A DNA stretch of 64,000 nt from Spirosoma sp. KUDC1026 (GCF_013375035.1 NZ_CP056032.1:1038001-1102000); one strand, 5' to 3'. Counted from the stretch's first letter, positions 37,516-47,641 are shown. Program-made: numbers and translations. The notes: generated by a model not told the origin, from the letters alone.

Positions 37516-37640
37516 GATTGATTTTTGTTAAAGCTCTGACCGTTACATTCGGTTGGTGTTTCTATTGAAGTTATACAGTGGGCAGGATTATGATCTTGCC
37601 CGTAGAATAACATTCTTGGGTGGTAGTGGATTACAACCCT

Positions 37641-37648
37641 TATTTTTG
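37641..37648 (+). promoter_or_regulatory. -7 promoter element of sugar transferase gene
   Basis: TATTTTTG fits TAnnTTTG, with TTG at 37617-37619 as a -33 candidate. Predicted leader about 50 bases. Confidence 0.6.
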
Positions 37649-37703
37649 TGTACTATAAAGATATATACCCTCCCGTACATTCGGGTTCATAGATCTGAGA
37701 CGT

Positions 37704-39083
37704 ATGAGACACCGGTATTCCATACTGTTCTTTCCACTTCATGTAATTGTTGATCTGCTTAGTGTAAATGCGGCATTTATCGGCGCATACTGGATCAAAT
37801 TTCATACACTGGATGCGGTAGCTCAACCGCCATATGCTACACTGTGGATTATATTTAATCTGATCTGGCTGGTTGAGGTTATTGCATTTAAGCCTTACAT
37901 TTTCCCTCGTCAGCTCTTTAAACTATCTCATTTACTACGTACACTTTCGGTATTAGTTGGGGTTCATATTGCTGTTGTCGCGGTTTATTGCGTTGCTGTT
38001 CAGGGGTATTATTACTCCAGGGAGCACCTTTTCATAACCTATTTTCTTTTTGTCTGTCTAAGTATTTTAACTCGCATAGGGGGCTTGATTTTTCTGCGCG
38101 AGTATCGAATACGTGGTTATAACAACCGACGGTATATTATTGTCGGTCATGGTAAACTGGCGGTATCAATTCATAGCTTCTACGAAGCTCATCCCGAAAT
38201 GGGCTTTCGCTTCTATGGCTATTTTGACCAGCCCGATCCTGAGAATGCCGGAGTACTTAACGGAACGATCGACGATTTGAGCCGTTTTGTTAAGCAGCAG
38301 GAGATTGATTGTGTTTACTGCTGCATGCCTTATATAGAAAGCGATCAGCTTAAGAAAATTGTTGATCAGGCGGAAATAGATGACTACCAGGTCAAATTAC
38401 TGGTTGATTTTAGAGGGTTTATGAGCAAAGGAACATCTGTTGAGTATCATGACTTCCTGCCCGTGTTGAATGTGTCGTCGCAGATGCTTGCTGACTTCAG
38501 AGTAAACATATTCAAACGGACTTTTGACATTATTTTTTCACTGTGTGCCTTTATTTTTGGCCTGCCCATTTTTCTTGTTGTTGCTCTGGTAACCCGATTT
38601 ACATCCTCCGGTCCCATTTTCTATGCGCAGGAGCGTGTTGGCCGTAATGGTAAACCATTCATGATCTATAAGTTCAGGAGTATGTTTGTGAATGCTGAAA
38701 CAACGGGACCTGTTCTTTCCGGCGGACTTGCCGATAATCGGATTACGCCCTGGGGGAGGTTTATGCGGCAAACTCGACTGGATGAAATACCTCAGTTTTT
38801 TAATGTTCTAAAGGGGGATATGTCTGTTGTTGGGCCACGCCCCGAGCGGCAGTATTTTATTAACCAGATTGTAGAGATTGCTCCTGAATACAAACAGCTA
38901 CTACGTGTAAAGCCAGGTATTACGTCTATTGGCCAGATTAAGTTCGGATACGCAGCTAGTGTTGACGAAATGGTTCAACGACTTCGATTTGATCTCCTAT
39001 ATCCTGCCCGCCGTTCTTTCCTGTTTGATATGTGGATTATCGCCCAGACTATCTGGGTAATGGCGCAGGGGCGGGGTAAGTAA
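37704..39083 (+). CDS. Undecaprenyl-phosphate sugar-1-phosphate transferase (initiating enzyme)
   Basis: 459-residue WcaJ/WbaP-type polyisoprenyl-phosphate hexose-1-phosphate transferase; starts the repeat unit by moving a sugar phosphate onto undecaprenyl phosphate. Four N-terminal membrane helices (about 10-130), a Rossmann-like CoA-binding-type domain (about 145-250, starting YIIVGHGKLAVSI), a further helix (about 280-300), and the catalytic C-terminal domain with FYAQERVGRNGKPFMIYKFR, LDEIPQFFNVLKGDMSVVGP and the PRPER block. Glucose is the usual donor for WcaJ relatives, but this cannot be decided here. It lies between the two Wzi genes, 29 bases before the second. Confidence 0.93.
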   Translation: MRHRYSILFFPLHVIVDLLSVNAAFIGAYWIKFHTLDAVAQPPYATLWIIFNLIWLVEVIAFKPYIFPRQLFKLSHLLRTLSVLVGVHIAVVAVYCVAVQGYYYSREHLFITYFLFVCLSILTRIGGLIFLREYRIRGYNNRRYIIVGHGKLAVSIHSFYEAHPEMGFRFYGYFDQPDPENAGVLNGTIDDLSRFVKQQEIDCVYCCMPYIESDQLKKIVDQAEIDDYQVKLLVDFRGFMSKGTSVEYHDFLPVLNVSSQMLADFRVNIFKRTFDIIFSLCAFIFGLPIFLVVALVTRFTSSGPIFYAQERVGRNGKPFMIYKFRSMFVNAETTGPVLSGGLADNRITPWGRFMRQTRLDEIPQFFNVLKGDMSVVGPRPERQYFINQIVEIAPEYKQLLRVKPGITSIGQIKFGYAASVDEMVQRLRFDLLYPARRSFLFDMWIIAQTIWVMAQGRGK

Positions 39084-39112
39084 GTGAATTTGGCCGGCTG
39101 CTTCCATTACTT

Positions 39113-40612
39113 ATGAGAATTGCGTTACTGTGGACTTGCTTAGTTACTATTAGTTTTTCTACGTATGGACAACATGTTCACGAATATAAGGCAACTGTAG
39201 GAGGCTTTTTCTCATCAGGCCCTACGCCGTTCTGGCTTCGATCAAATCAGTATGGCGTTGTCCCCATACAAAACCCTACAGGTTCATTTGCTGTAGGCTT
39301 GCGGTCTGACTATAGAACAGCAGATAGCACGAGATCGAAACCGTTGGTCGATTGGGGGTATGGCATCGATGCAGTTGCAAACGCTGGGCAAGCGAATCAA
39401 CTGTTACTGCCCGAAGCCTACGTAAAAGGACGTCTTGGTGCCTTTGAACTGTATGCGGGTCGACGTAGGGAAATTGTCGGCCTTGTCGACACGCTCCTGA
39501 CGTCAGGTGCCTATATCTGGTCGGGTAACGCGCTCCCAATTCCCAAAATTCAGATTGGATTACCCCAGTTTACGCCTATTCCTTTCACAAAAGGAATCGT
39601 TTCCATTATGGGTGTAATAGCACACGGCTGGTTCGAAAATTCAGATCGTCTGGTTAAAGGGTCTTATCTGCATCAAAAATATTTTTACGGGCGATTCGGG
39701 AAACCGACCTGGCCTTTTCGCTTGTACGCTGGCTTTAACCACCAGGTTATCTGGGCTGGCTATTCGGATTACCTCATCGGTTCAAGTGCTGCAGTTAATG
39801 GACGTTTACCGTCTAGCATAAAGTATTTCCCAGCGGTTTTCTGGGGAAGTCGCAATACACAGGCGAATGGAATCGATGTAACTTCGTTTGAAGATAACCG
39901 GGTGGGTAATCATCTGGGATCGATAGATTTTGCTGTAGATGTCAATCTAGGGCAGTGGAATGCAATGCTCTACCGTCAATTCTTTTACGATGACGGGTCA
40001 CTATTTTATCTTCTTAATGTTCAGGACGGCTTGAATGGCGTCCGGTTTAAGAGAAAAAAGCAGTCAAATGGTCTATTCTCGCTTCGGCAGGTAACGTTCG
40101 AGTATATGTTTTCTGGAAGTCAGGGCGGGGATTTATTCATCCTGGAAGATCCAAAAAGACGAGGTCGTGATGATTATTTCAATCATAGTCAGTTCCTGGA
40201 TGGGTGGACTTATTATAAGCGCACTATTGGAACTCCGTTCTTTACGACAGATACGGAAGTCAGTAATGAGCTACCCGCGCGTGGTGGAGCTGGCATCGCA
40301 AATAACCGAGTCAGCCTGTTTCATGTGGGACTAAGTGCTATAGTGGCTAACCGGATTGATCTGACGGGCCGCCTGTCATACAGCATCAACGCTGGTACGT
40401 ACGCTACGCCTTACGGAACGTTACCCCGCCAATTCTCCGGAATTATAACCGCTGGAATTCCAACTTCGCTATTCGGAGATACACAACTGACTGCATCGCT
40501 GGCCGTTGACGCCGGTAAATTACTGCCAAACAGTGTTGGCGGGTATATCGGCCTGCGGAAAAAGGGGCTGCTGAATAGTCGCCCGGCACAACGTATTGTT
40601 AGTCCGCGCTAA
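39113..40612 (+). CDS. Capsule assembly Wzi family protein (copy 2)
   Basis: 499 residues; a signal peptide ends near STYGQ (about 19). Shared blocks with copy 1: PFWLRSNQYGVVPIQN, LLPEAYVKGRLGAFELYAGR, YIWSGNALPIPKIQIG, AGFNHQVIWAGY, VGNHLGSIDFAVDV and SLFYLLNVQDGLNGVRFKR. Since these are clearly diverged, the duplication is not recent. Probably co-transcribed with the initiating transferase. This is the last recognisable gene of the polysaccharide locus. Confidence 0.9.
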   Translation: MRIALLWTCLVTISFSTYGQHVHEYKATVGGFFSSGPTPFWLRSNQYGVVPIQNPTGSFAVGLRSDYRTADSTRSKPLVDWGYGIDAVANAGQANQLLLPEAYVKGRLGAFELYAGRRREIVGLVDTLLTSGAYIWSGNALPIPKIQIGLPQFTPIPFTKGIVSIMGVIAHGWFENSDRLVKGSYLHQKYFYGRFGKPTWPFRLYAGFNHQVIWAGYSDYLIGSSAAVNGRLPSSIKYFPAVFWGSRNTQANGIDVTSFEDNRVGNHLGSIDFAVDVNLGQWNAMLYRQFFYDDGSLFYLLNVQDGLNGVRFKRKKQSNGLFSLRQVTFEYMFSGSQGGDLFILEDPKRRGRDDYFNHSQFLDGWTYYKRTIGTPFFTTDTEVSNELPARGGAGIANNRVSLFHVGLSAIVANRIDLTGRLSYSINAGTYATPYGTLPRQFSGIITAGIPTSLFGDTQLTASLAVDAGKLLPNSVGGYIGLRKKGLLNSRPAQRIVSPR

Positions 40613-40694
40613 TAAATCTTTCTGCATATAAGGACCGTTGCCAAGTTTTTACGACGATAAGTCGATTAAACGGTTGAGGATCGGTAGCAATCTT

Positions 40695-40702
40695 TATTTT
40701 TG
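40695..40702 (+). promoter_or_regulatory. -7 promoter element of serine hydrolase gene
   Basis: TATTTTTG fits TAnnTTTG, about 50 bases before the ATG at 40751. Confidence 0.55.
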
Positions 40703-40750
40703 CACGCATTGACCTACCCATAAACGAAGTTGCGAGTAAGGATGGTGCGG

Positions 40751-41992
40751 ATGAATTGGATTGCGCGTTGTATCAGTATTATTTCAGTGTTTGTGGTAGG
40801 GTTCTCCTGCGGGCAGGATGGACAGAAAGAATTAAACCGCTCCGCAAAAGTCATGGGCAACTGCGCCGATGAGCAGGTTCTGTCGCCCAGCGAACAAATG
40901 ACCATTAGGCAGCAGATCAACGCTGACGAAAAGTCGAGAGAAATCGAAGAGATTTTTCGTCAGAAAGTACGACAAGGTCTGAACGGTAACGTACTAGTTG
41001 CGCAGAAGGGTCTTGTACTCTACCGTCACTGCTTCGGGCTGGAACACTTCGAACGTAGCCAGCGGGATTCACTGGTAGAAGACTCTAAATTTCAGCTCGC
41101 ATCGTTGTCGAAAACGTTTACGGCAGTTGGCACGTTGAAGCTAATTGAAGCGGGCAAGTTGAGTCTGGACGACACTATCCAGAAGTTCTATCCGGATTTT
41201 CCCTATCACGGTATTTCCGTTCGGAATCTTTTGAGCCATCGGAGTGGGCTGCCTAACTACGCCTACGCCTTCGACGATAGCATGAAGGTGAATTTCTACA
41301 AAAAGGAAAAACCTTACCCGACCAATGCGGTCATTATGCATTGGTTTGCTACGGTAAAACCTACACCCCAGGCATACAACATACCAGGGCGCGGCTTCAG
41401 CTACAGCAATACGAATTATATGGTGCTGGCATCGATTATAGAAAAGGTGACGGGGCAATCCTACGAGGCCTTCATTCACAAGAATATCTTCGAGCCCCTG
41501 GGGATGCACCATACCTTCGTGGCAACTACCAAGAACGATTCTATCAACTATCACCGAACGGCTGGTTACCAGTGGAATCGGCGTATTCCCAAAGATTACT
41601 ACGATGACGTAGTAGGCGATAAAGGAATTTACTCCACAACGGGCGATCTGTTCCGATGGTATAGGGCGCTGAACGGCGATTGTATCCTGAAAAAGAAGAC
41701 GCTGGCCGAAGCGTTTATTCCGCGCAGTTTTGAACGCAAGGGAGCCAAAAATTACGGTTATGGCTTCCGGATGATGCTAGACGACAAAAATCAGCCGGAG
41801 TTTATCTATCACTCGGGTTGGTGGAAAGGCTACAACACGATGTTTTGGTTCAGCCCAAAAGATGAGTACGTAATTATTATTCTAGGCAATAAATATAACA
41901 AGACAGTTTACCGGGTTAAGGAGCTTATTGATGTGCTTCGTAGTGGAAAAGATTCTGGGACATCAGAAAATGACACTGAGGCTGAAATATGA
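40751..41992 (+). CDS. Serine hydrolase, class C beta-lactamase / DD-peptidase family
   Basis: 413 residues of the penicillin-binding-protein-like fold. Active site SxxK in QLASLSKTFTAVG, the YxN element in FSYSNTNYMVLASI, and HSGWWKGYN in place of the KTG box. The N-terminal hydrophobic segment ends with VVGFSCGQ, which may be a lipoprotein signal with Cys20, although the lipobox is imperfect. Members include D-aminopeptidases, esterases and beta-lactamases, and function cannot be chosen by sequence. ATG 40751 is favoured because it directly opens the hydrophobic segment; ATG 40742 is also in frame. Confidence 0.88.
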   Translation: MNWIARCISIISVFVVGFSCGQDGQKELNRSAKVMGNCADEQVLSPSEQMTIRQQINADEKSREIEEIFRQKVRQGLNGNVLVAQKGLVLYRHCFGLEHFERSQRDSLVEDSKFQLASLSKTFTAVGTLKLIEAGKLSLDDTIQKFYPDFPYHGISVRNLLSHRSGLPNYAYAFDDSMKVNFYKKEKPYPTNAVIMHWFATVKPTPQAYNIPGRGFSYSNTNYMVLASIIEKVTGQSYEAFIHKNIFEPLGMHHTFVATTKNDSINYHRTAGYQWNRRIPKDYYDDVVGDKGIYSTTGDLFRWYRALNGDCILKKKTLAEAFIPRSFERKGAKNYGYGFRMMLDDKNQPEFIYHSGWWKGYNTMFWFSPKDEYVIIILGNKYNKTVYRVKELIDVLRSGKDSGTSENDTEAEI

Positions 41993-42053
41993 GTAGAGCT
42001 GGTCAATAGGCCGACTTTTACCCAAAACTGTGATCTGGCCCTCCCCGTTGACT

Positions 42054-42965
42054 ATGCGTTACGTTTTAAAGTTTATCCTGCTCTCACTCGTGTGCTCTCA
42101 ATCTATCTACGCTCAGGAAATTATTAAGCTCTGGCCTGACAATGCTATTCCCAATGCTATTCCGGGTGCGCAGATAACCGAGAAGCGCGAGGTGGATGGT
42201 GTGGCACGAGTAAGTAACGTAATGGTCCCAACAATTACGGCCTATTTACCCGCTAAGGACAAACAGACGGGTGCTGCCATTATGATCTGTCCCGGTGGCG
42301 GATATGGTATCCTGGCCATTGATCACGAGGGCGAAGAGGTTGCCCGCTGGTTCACTGAAATGGGCATTGCCGCGTTCGTGCTGAAATACCGGCTCCCGAA
42401 TGAAAAAATTATGACCAATCAGCATGAGGTGCCGCTTATGGATGCGATGCAGGGCATGAAACTGATTCGGGAAAAGGCTACCCAATACGGTATTAATCCG
42501 GATAAAATTGGGGTGATGGGTTTCTCAGCGGGTGGTCATCTAGCCTCAACGCTGTCGACCCACTACCATCGAGGAACAGGATCCAGTGAGATGGCTAAGC
42601 CCAATTTCAGTATTCTGCTTTACCCCGTTATTACGTTCGGGGAAAAAACGCATAGTGGTTCGCGAGATAACTTGTTGGGTAAGCAGAAATCTCCGGAATT
42701 GTTGGCGTATTATTCAAATGAACAGCAGGTAACGGCGCAGACGCCACCCACTTTTCTGGTTCATTCGGAAGATGATAAAGCCGTACCGGTAGAGAATAGC
42801 ATCAGCTACTACCTAGCCTGTCTGCAAAATGGTGTTCCGGCAGAAATGCATCTGTATCCTAAAGGTGGTCATGGCTACGGACTGCGGACGGCTAATTACG
42901 GTTCGCTCAATAACTGGCCGGAAACCTGTAAAGCCTGGCTGGCAGCCCTGGGCCTAACCAAGTAG
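42054..42965 (+). CDS. Secreted alpha/beta hydrolase (esterase/BD-FAE type)
   Basis: 303 residues; a signal peptide ends near SIYAQ (about 20). The oxyanion loop is CPGGGYGILAIDHEG, the nucleophile elbow MGFSAGGHLAS, the acid HSEDDKAVP and the histidine KGGHGYG. These match the carbohydrate-esterase-like hydrolases often annotated as acetyl xylan esterase or endo-1,4-beta-xylanase B relatives in Bacteroidota. A role in deacetylating plant or bacterial polysaccharides is plausible. The ATG at 42054 opens the signal peptide; an upstream in-frame ATG at 42030 would add eight residues. Downstream lies a pseudogene on the opposite strand. Confidence 0.88.
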   Translation: MRYVLKFILLSLVCSQSIYAQEIIKLWPDNAIPNAIPGAQITEKREVDGVARVSNVMVPTITAYLPAKDKQTGAAIMICPGGGYGILAIDHEGEEVARWFTEMGIAAFVLKYRLPNEKIMTNQHEVPLMDAMQGMKLIREKATQYGINPDKIGVMGFSAGGHLASTLSTHYHRGTGSSEMAKPNFSILLYPVITFGEKTHSGSRDNLLGKQKSPELLAYYSNEQQVTAQTPPTFLVHSEDDKAVPVENSISYYLACLQNGVPAEMHLYPKGGHGYGLRTANYGSLNNWPETCKAWLAALGLTK

Positions 42966-43059
42966 ATAGACTTATACTCGCAAAAATACTCTTTGCCGGT
43001 AGAGAGAGTTCAGGAAGGTTCATTGTATGTCCAGGACTACCAGCACAGTTTCGACAAGT

Positions 43060-43870
43060 CGAACAGGCCACCGAACAGAGCGTTGGACGTAAAGTTAAAG
43101 TCGATGAATTTGCGGGTCTATAAACCAGGATGGAGTTCGTAATGACTATGAAATGAACGTCCAACGGCGAATGTTCTTTATATCGATAATCTACTAGAAC
43201 AGCCTGAGCATCAACAAACTCCAAACGCCAGCCACCAACACGAATAAGCTGGCCTAGAAATTTTCGTTGACAGGAAAACCAGGCTCTAGATCCGTCCCAA
43301 CGCTACGTAGGCAATGCATCAAAGAACCAGTTTTCAGAGTTCCCGACCGTCATTACAGTTGCTACGTCGCAGAATAGTACCAGCGAAAATTCCAGTAAGC
43401 CTGCACAGATTGCCGCAAGGGATAGATAAAAGACATTCCGGGTTCTAAACGGTCCTGTACAAGCGCCCCGGTATAACCATGCGGTCTATGTAACCAATTA
43501 GACTGCCTTCCATTGTCAGGTTTCCGGCTTCGATGCCAAGGACGGGAATGAGCATCAACAACTCCAGTGGCCGAGCAAAATAGCGGCAAAAATGCCGTAG
43601 CAGGTCCGTTCACTGCGTACGAAAGGAAAAGCAACTGCGCACACATACCCGTGCGCCCAATACGGACCCGCACGATGGGAAAACGCATCTCGTCGAACGA
43701 TTGTAGGAATAGACTGCTGTTGAGCATAAGACCGGACATGACAAGCGCAAAGCCGCGCCCAATAGCTTTTCGGGCTAGTGTCGCGCGACTATCGCCTTTG
43801 TGAGGGCGGCTACCAATTTAGAAATGTATCGAGCGAAAGAAGTCGGCGAACGGGAACGGGTCGGGCGATG
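43060..43870 (-). pseudogene. Decayed DUF5009 / heparan-alpha-glucosaminide N-acetyltransferase-like gene
   Basis: No single frame is open, but minus-strand pieces in different frames line up in order with this membrane acyltransferase family. RLLSLDTF (about 43845-43822) matches the N-terminal signature RLLSLDVFRG. Next, RKAIGRGFALVMSGLMLN (about 43780) matches the second helix region; then PLELLMLIPVLGIEAGNL and GSLIGYIDRMVIPGRLYRTV (43560-43447) before an in-frame TAG; then NPECLLSIP...GIFAGTILR (about 43445-43370), matching DPEGLLSTxPAI...GIFAG; finally FIVITNSILVY (about 43150). There are several frameshifts and stops and an internal deletion after the N-terminus. Coordinates are approximate. 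Family match is from memory of conserved motifs. Confidence 0.72.
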
Positions 43871-44138
43871 GCGGTTTTCTGCGTAGTATTAGTAGCTGAC
43901 TGCGCACCGTAATCTTTCAGTTTGAACAATGTTATGCAAGAATCGAACAGGAGGCCTGACATGCCCAAATAGTATTCTAGCTCAATGTGAAATTGCGAGG
44001 AATAAAGTTCTCCTTTAAAAGATGATGCGAAATGATTAGCTAGATATCTGCGAAAATTTGTTCGTGGCTTGTTGGCTTAAAAGGCGATTTCGAGACAAAC
44101 ATCTTCCTAGGCCTTGCGTTGAACAACTGATGCTCCTT
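43871..44138. other. Intergenic sequence upstream of MscS gene
   Basis: No gene or repeat recognised apart from possible upstream remnant sequence of the pseudogene. The promoter of the channel gene lies at its right end. Confidence 0.4.
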
Positions 44139-44146
44139 TACTTTTG
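44139..44146 (+). promoter_or_regulatory. -7 promoter element directly before MscS start codon
   Basis: TACTTTTG fits TAnnTTTG and ends only five bases before the ATG at 44152, so the transcript is expected to begin at or next to the start codon. Confidence 0.6.
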
Positions 44147-44151
44147 CAGTT

Positions 44152-45270
44152 ATGCAACAGCAGTTAGATTCCTGGATTCGATCGATTGTACGCTGGGCCG
44201 GTTTCATACCCAACCGGGACCTGTCGGGATGGGTATTATTGATTTCGGCCGTTTTGATTGGCTTATTGGTTGATGTAATCGTTACGCAGACGTTACGGTT
44301 TATTTCTAACCGGCGGCAGTTTCATACATTGGAATTATTCAAACAGCACATACGCTGGGCATTCTGGGTTTTTGTCCCGTCTCTGTTGTTTCTGCTGGCT
44401 ACCAATGTGCAGTCGGCCCGGTTTCTGCGTCGCCATCCGGTAGCTGATAAGACCGCCGAAGTTTTGTTTTTAGTGACAGGGACTTGGCTGGTCGTCAAAT
44501 TGCTGAAGGTCGGGGAGCTGATACTTATTCGCCAGTATGACACGACAAACGACATTAATCTGTCGCAGCGAAAGTTTGTCACACAGGTACGTTTCTTTCG
44601 GCGAATCCTGGTCGCCATCGTAGTCATTATTGGCTCCTCGTTGCTTTTACTAAGCTTTCAGGGAAGCCGTCAGGTTGGCCTGAGTGTACTAACATCGGCT
44701 GGGGTCATCTCCGTATTGATCGGTTTTGCCGCCCAGAAAACGCTCGCTAATCTAATGGCGGGTATTCAGATTGCCTTCAATCAACAGATTCGGCTGGATG
44801 ACGCCGTTGTCGTCGAAAATCAGTGGGGACGTGTCGAAGAAATCAATCTGACTACTGTAATTGTGCGTCTCTGGGACCGGCGCCGGATGATTCTTCCCAT
44901 TACGTATTTCGTCGAAAAACCATTCGAGAACTGGACCCGATCTGATGCCTCGATCACTGGCGCGATACTACTCTATCTGGATTACAATGTTCCGATAGAC
45001 ACTATTCGGGCAAAGGCGCGTGAATTCGTTGAAGCTGATCCTTTATGGAACGGTGAGGTTTTCGCCGTACAGGTGACCGATACCCGGCCGACCTGTGTCG
45101 AAATTCGTATTCTGGTCTCAGCCAGTGATGCACCGACTACTTTTGATTTACGGTGTCATATGCGTGAGAAAGTCATTGCGTTCCTGCGCGACGAACACCC
45201 CGAAGCACTCCCCCAGACACGACTTGTGCTGGCAGGAGAGCTTCAGCAAACAACAGGTCCGGTAAGCTAG
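44152..45270 (+). CDS. MscS-family mechanosensitive ion channel
   Basis: 372 residues. Membrane helices at about 22-40, 65-83, 100-120, 145-165 and the pore helix region [20 protein letters not shown] (about 182-201). The beta domain follows with [20 protein letters not shown] and [17 protein letters not shown]. Channels of this family open under membrane tension to release solutes during osmotic downshock. The C-terminus lies four bases into the convergent glpK stop region, so the two messages overlap end to end. Confidence 0.93.
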   Translation: MQQQLDSWIRSIVRWAGFIPNRDLSGWVLLISAVLIGLLVDVIVTQTLRFISNRRQFHTLELFKQHIRWAFWVFVPSLLFLLATNVQSARFLRRHPVADKTAEVLFLVTGTWLVVKLLKVGELILIRQYDTTNDINLSQRKFVTQVRFFRRILVAIVVIIGSSLLLLSFQGSRQVGLSVLTSAGVISVLIGFAAQKTLANLMAGIQIAFNQQIRLDDAVVVENQWGRVEEINLTTVIVRLWDRRRMILPITYFVEKPFENWTRSDASITGAILLYLDYNVPIDTIRAKAREFVEADPLWNGEVFAVQVTDTRPTCVEIRILVSASDAPTTFDLRCHMREKVIAFLRDEHPEALPQTRLVLAGELQQTTGPVS

Positions 45271-46769
45271 TCTTCCCAGCCAAACGAGCGCTCAATCGCC
45301 TTTTGCCAGTCGCGCATTAGTTTCTGACGCTTAGCCTCGTCCATAACTGGCTCATAGGTTTGAGCTACGGCCCAGTTCTGGCGAAGATCATCGAGGTTTT
45401 TCCAGTAGCCAACGGCCAGACCAGCTGCGTAGGCCGCCCCCAGCGCTGTTGTTTCGGTCATTTTTGGGCAAACGACAGCCTGATTTAATACGTCCGCCTG
45501 AAACTGCATGAGTAATGAGTTGATGACCATGCCGCCATCAACCCGGAGCGATTGCACCGGCATGTCGGCGTCCTGTTCCATGGCGCGCACTACGTCGACT
45601 GTCTGGTAAGCCGTAGCCTCCAGAACGGCACGGGCTAAGTGAGCTTTGTTCACAAATCGAGTCAAGCCCGCAATGACCCCCCGGGCATCAGACTTCCAGT
45701 GAGGGGCGTACAAACCCGAAAAGGCTGGTACAAAATAAGCCCCCCCGTTGTCTTCCACCGACCGGGCCAGCGTTTCGATCTCGGTACTTTTCTTAATAAT
45801 GCCCAGATTGTCCCGCAGCCACTGCACCAATGCGCCGGTGATAGCGATGCTGCCCTCGAGCGCAAAATGAACGGGCTGATCTTTGAACTGATAGGCTACG
45901 GTGGTTAGTAAACCATACTTTGACGGCCGCAGCTCCGTTCCTGTATTCATCAATAGAAAGCATCCGGTACCATATGTATTCTTGGCCTGACCCGGTTCGA
46001 AACAGGTCTGGCCAACCAGCGCTGCCTGCTGATCGCCTAGGATACCGGCGATGGGAACGCCGGGCAATACTTCCGACACAATCTCGCCATACACGTCGCT
46101 GCTCGGCCGTATCTGGGGGAGCAACTGATGAGGAATAGTGAAGTCGGCCAGCAATTCATCATCCCAGCTTTGCGTGTGCAGGTTGAAAAGCTGGGTTCGG
46201 CTGGCATTTGTTACGTCGGTAATATGCTGCCCCTGAGCCGGGCCACCCGTCAGGTGCCAGATCAGGAAGGTGTCCATGGTGCCAAACAAAGCTTCCCCCT
46301 TTTCGGCGTCGGCCCGTAAATCGGGAACGTTATCCAGCAGCCACTTCAGTTTCAAGCCGCTGAAATACGTAGTAATGGGTAGGCCAGTCTTCTCACGAAA
46401 CCGATCTTGCCCTGCTTCGTGAGCCGAAAACTCGGCAACTAGTCCTGTCGTACGCATATCCTGCCATACCAGGGCGTTGTAATACGGTTTACCCGTTCGC
46501 CGGTTCCAGACAACGGTAGTTTCCCGCTGATTTGTAATCCCAACGGCCGCAATATCCTGCGTCGATAAACCCGATTTAATTCGGGCCAGCGCGATAACTT
46601 CTAACGTATTGCGCCAGATCTCTTCCGGGTCGTGTTCAACCCAGCCGGGTTGCGGATAAATCTGACGGTGTTCCTTCTGGGCTTGTGAAATAATCTGGCC
46701 CTGTCGGTTGAAAACGATACAGCGGGTACTGGTTGTGCCCTGATCGATGGCGGCAATGTAAGTTGACAT
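45267..46769 (-). CDS. glpK: Glycerol kinase
   Basis: FGGY-family kinase of 500 residues, the family's usual length; converts glycerol and ATP to glycerol 3-phosphate. N-terminal [20 protein letters not shown] is the ATP-binding phosphate-1 loop; [19 protein letters not shown] and [14 protein letters not shown] are further family signatures, as are [15 protein letters not shown] and [15 protein letters not shown]. The start at 46769 ([11 protein letters not shown]) is chosen over an upstream in-frame start at 46817, which would overlap glpF. It is 16 bases downstream of glpF and so one operon for glycerol uptake. Its 3' end overlaps the convergent MscS gene by four bases. Confidence 0.97.
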   Translation of the reverse strand: MSTYIAAIDQGTTSTRCIVFNRQGQIISQAQKEHRQIYPQPGWVEHDPEEIWRNTLEVIALARIKSGLSTQDIAAVGITNQRETTVVWNRRTGKPYYNALVWQDMRTTGLVAEFSAHEAGQDRFREKTGLPITTYFSGLKLKWLLDNVPDLRADAEKGEALFGTMDTFLIWHLTGGPAQGQHITDVTNASRTQLFNLHTQSWDDELLADFTIPHQLLPQIRPSSDVYGEIVSEVLPGVPIAGILGDQQAALVGQTCFEPGQAKNTYGTGCFLLMNTGTELRPSKYGLLTTVAYQFKDQPVHFALEGSIAITGALVQWLRDNLGIIKKSTEIETLARSVEDNGGAYFVPAFSGLYAPHWKSDARGVIAGLTRFVNKAHLARAVLEATAYQTVDVVRAMEQDADMPVQSLRVDGGMVINSLLMQFQADVLNQAVVCPKMTETTALGAAYAAGLAVGYWKNLDDLRQNWAVAQTYEPVMDEAKRQKLMRDWQKAIERSFGWED

Positions 46770-46785
46770 AACGAGGTAATAAGCT

Positions 46786-47511
46786 TTATAAGGCAAACCA
46801 GCGGATAAGTACACCACCTAGAACGGCTCCAATAAGTGGTCCAGCGATAGGTACCCAGGCGTACGACCAATCGGACGAGCCTTTGCCGGAGATAGGTAAA
46901 ATGGCATGGGCCAGCCGAGGACCCAGATCCCGAACCGGGCTGATTGCGTAGCCGGTAGGCCCACCAAGCGACAGCCCAATGCTCCAGATCAGAACGCCAA
47001 CCAGGTAAGGACCAACGCCGATGGCCAGCTCGCCAAGGTGTTTGGACGAAATGCCCGCCAGTCCCAAAATCAGAACTAGAGTCGCCAAGACTTCACTCAG
47101 CAGATTGGCCGCTGGACGACGAATGGCGGGGCCGGTCCCGAAGCAGGCTAATTTATCCGCGGGATCGGGCGTAGCGCTCCAGTGGGGCAGGTATTGTAAC
47201 CAGACTAGGCTCGCGCCAAGAAATGCGCCCGTGAGTTGAGCAATGGAATAAGACACTATGTGAGAATAGTCGCCGGTGGCTACGGCGAAAGCAACCGTAA
47301 CGGCTGGATTCAGATGGGCATCCACACTGCCAAAGGCTTTCGCAACGAAAATACCAATCGTTACGGCAAAGGCCCATCCTGTTGTTATGACAATCCAGCC
47401 GGAGGATTCTCCTTTCGTTTGTTTCAGAACAACGTTGGCGACAACGCCATTACCTAACAATATCAGAACCAATGTACCAATCAGTTCGCCCAGAAAAGGA
47501 GAGGTTTGCAC
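46786..47511 (-). CDS. glpF: Glycerol facilitator / aquaglyceroporin
   Basis: MIP-family channel, 241 residues with six membrane helices, GTG start. The first selectivity motif is canonical ([16 protein letters not shown]). The second half-helix reads [20 protein letters not shown]: the second NPA is replaced by SPV while the following Arg and Asp are kept. Because it directly precedes glpK, glycerol is the probable substrate. I see no regulator gene next to it. Confidence 0.93.
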   Translation of the reverse strand: MQTSPFLGELIGTLVLILLGNGVVANVVLKQTKGESSGWIVITTGWAFAVTIGIFVAKAFGSVDAHLNPAVTVAFAVATGDYSHIVSYSIAQLTGAFLGASLVWLQYLPHWSATPDPADKLACFGTGPAIRRPAANLLSEVLATLVLILGLAGISSKHLGELAIGVGPYLVGVLIWSIGLSLGGPTGYAISPVRDLGPRLAHAILPISGKGSSDWSYAWVPIAGPLIGAVLGGVLIRWFAL

Positions 47512-47633
47512 GAATCTTTGTGAGTTTAGGAATATTTTGTGCTAATTAAATTACATTTTTCGGAATAAGGCAAATTGATGGCCGCTGATTTGTACGTTAT
47601 CTAAGTTTATGTACTCATTACAAACGGCTTCAT

Positions 47634-47641
47634 TATCTTTG
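47634..47641 (+). promoter_or_regulatory. -7 promoter element of ExbB/ExbD operon
   Basis: TATCTTTG fits TAnnTTTG; leader about 80 bases to the ATG at 47727, divergent from glpF. Confidence 0.5.

Noticed and set aside
42907-43224. 105-residue minus-strand frame as a gene
   Set aside because: It overlaps the alpha/beta hydrolase 3' end and holds only the NSILVY remnant; no start or family support.
43362-43739. 125-residue minus-strand frame as an intact small gene
   Set aside because: It contains two pieces of the DUF5009-like pattern in the wrong relative frame, so it is a fragment of the pseudogene.
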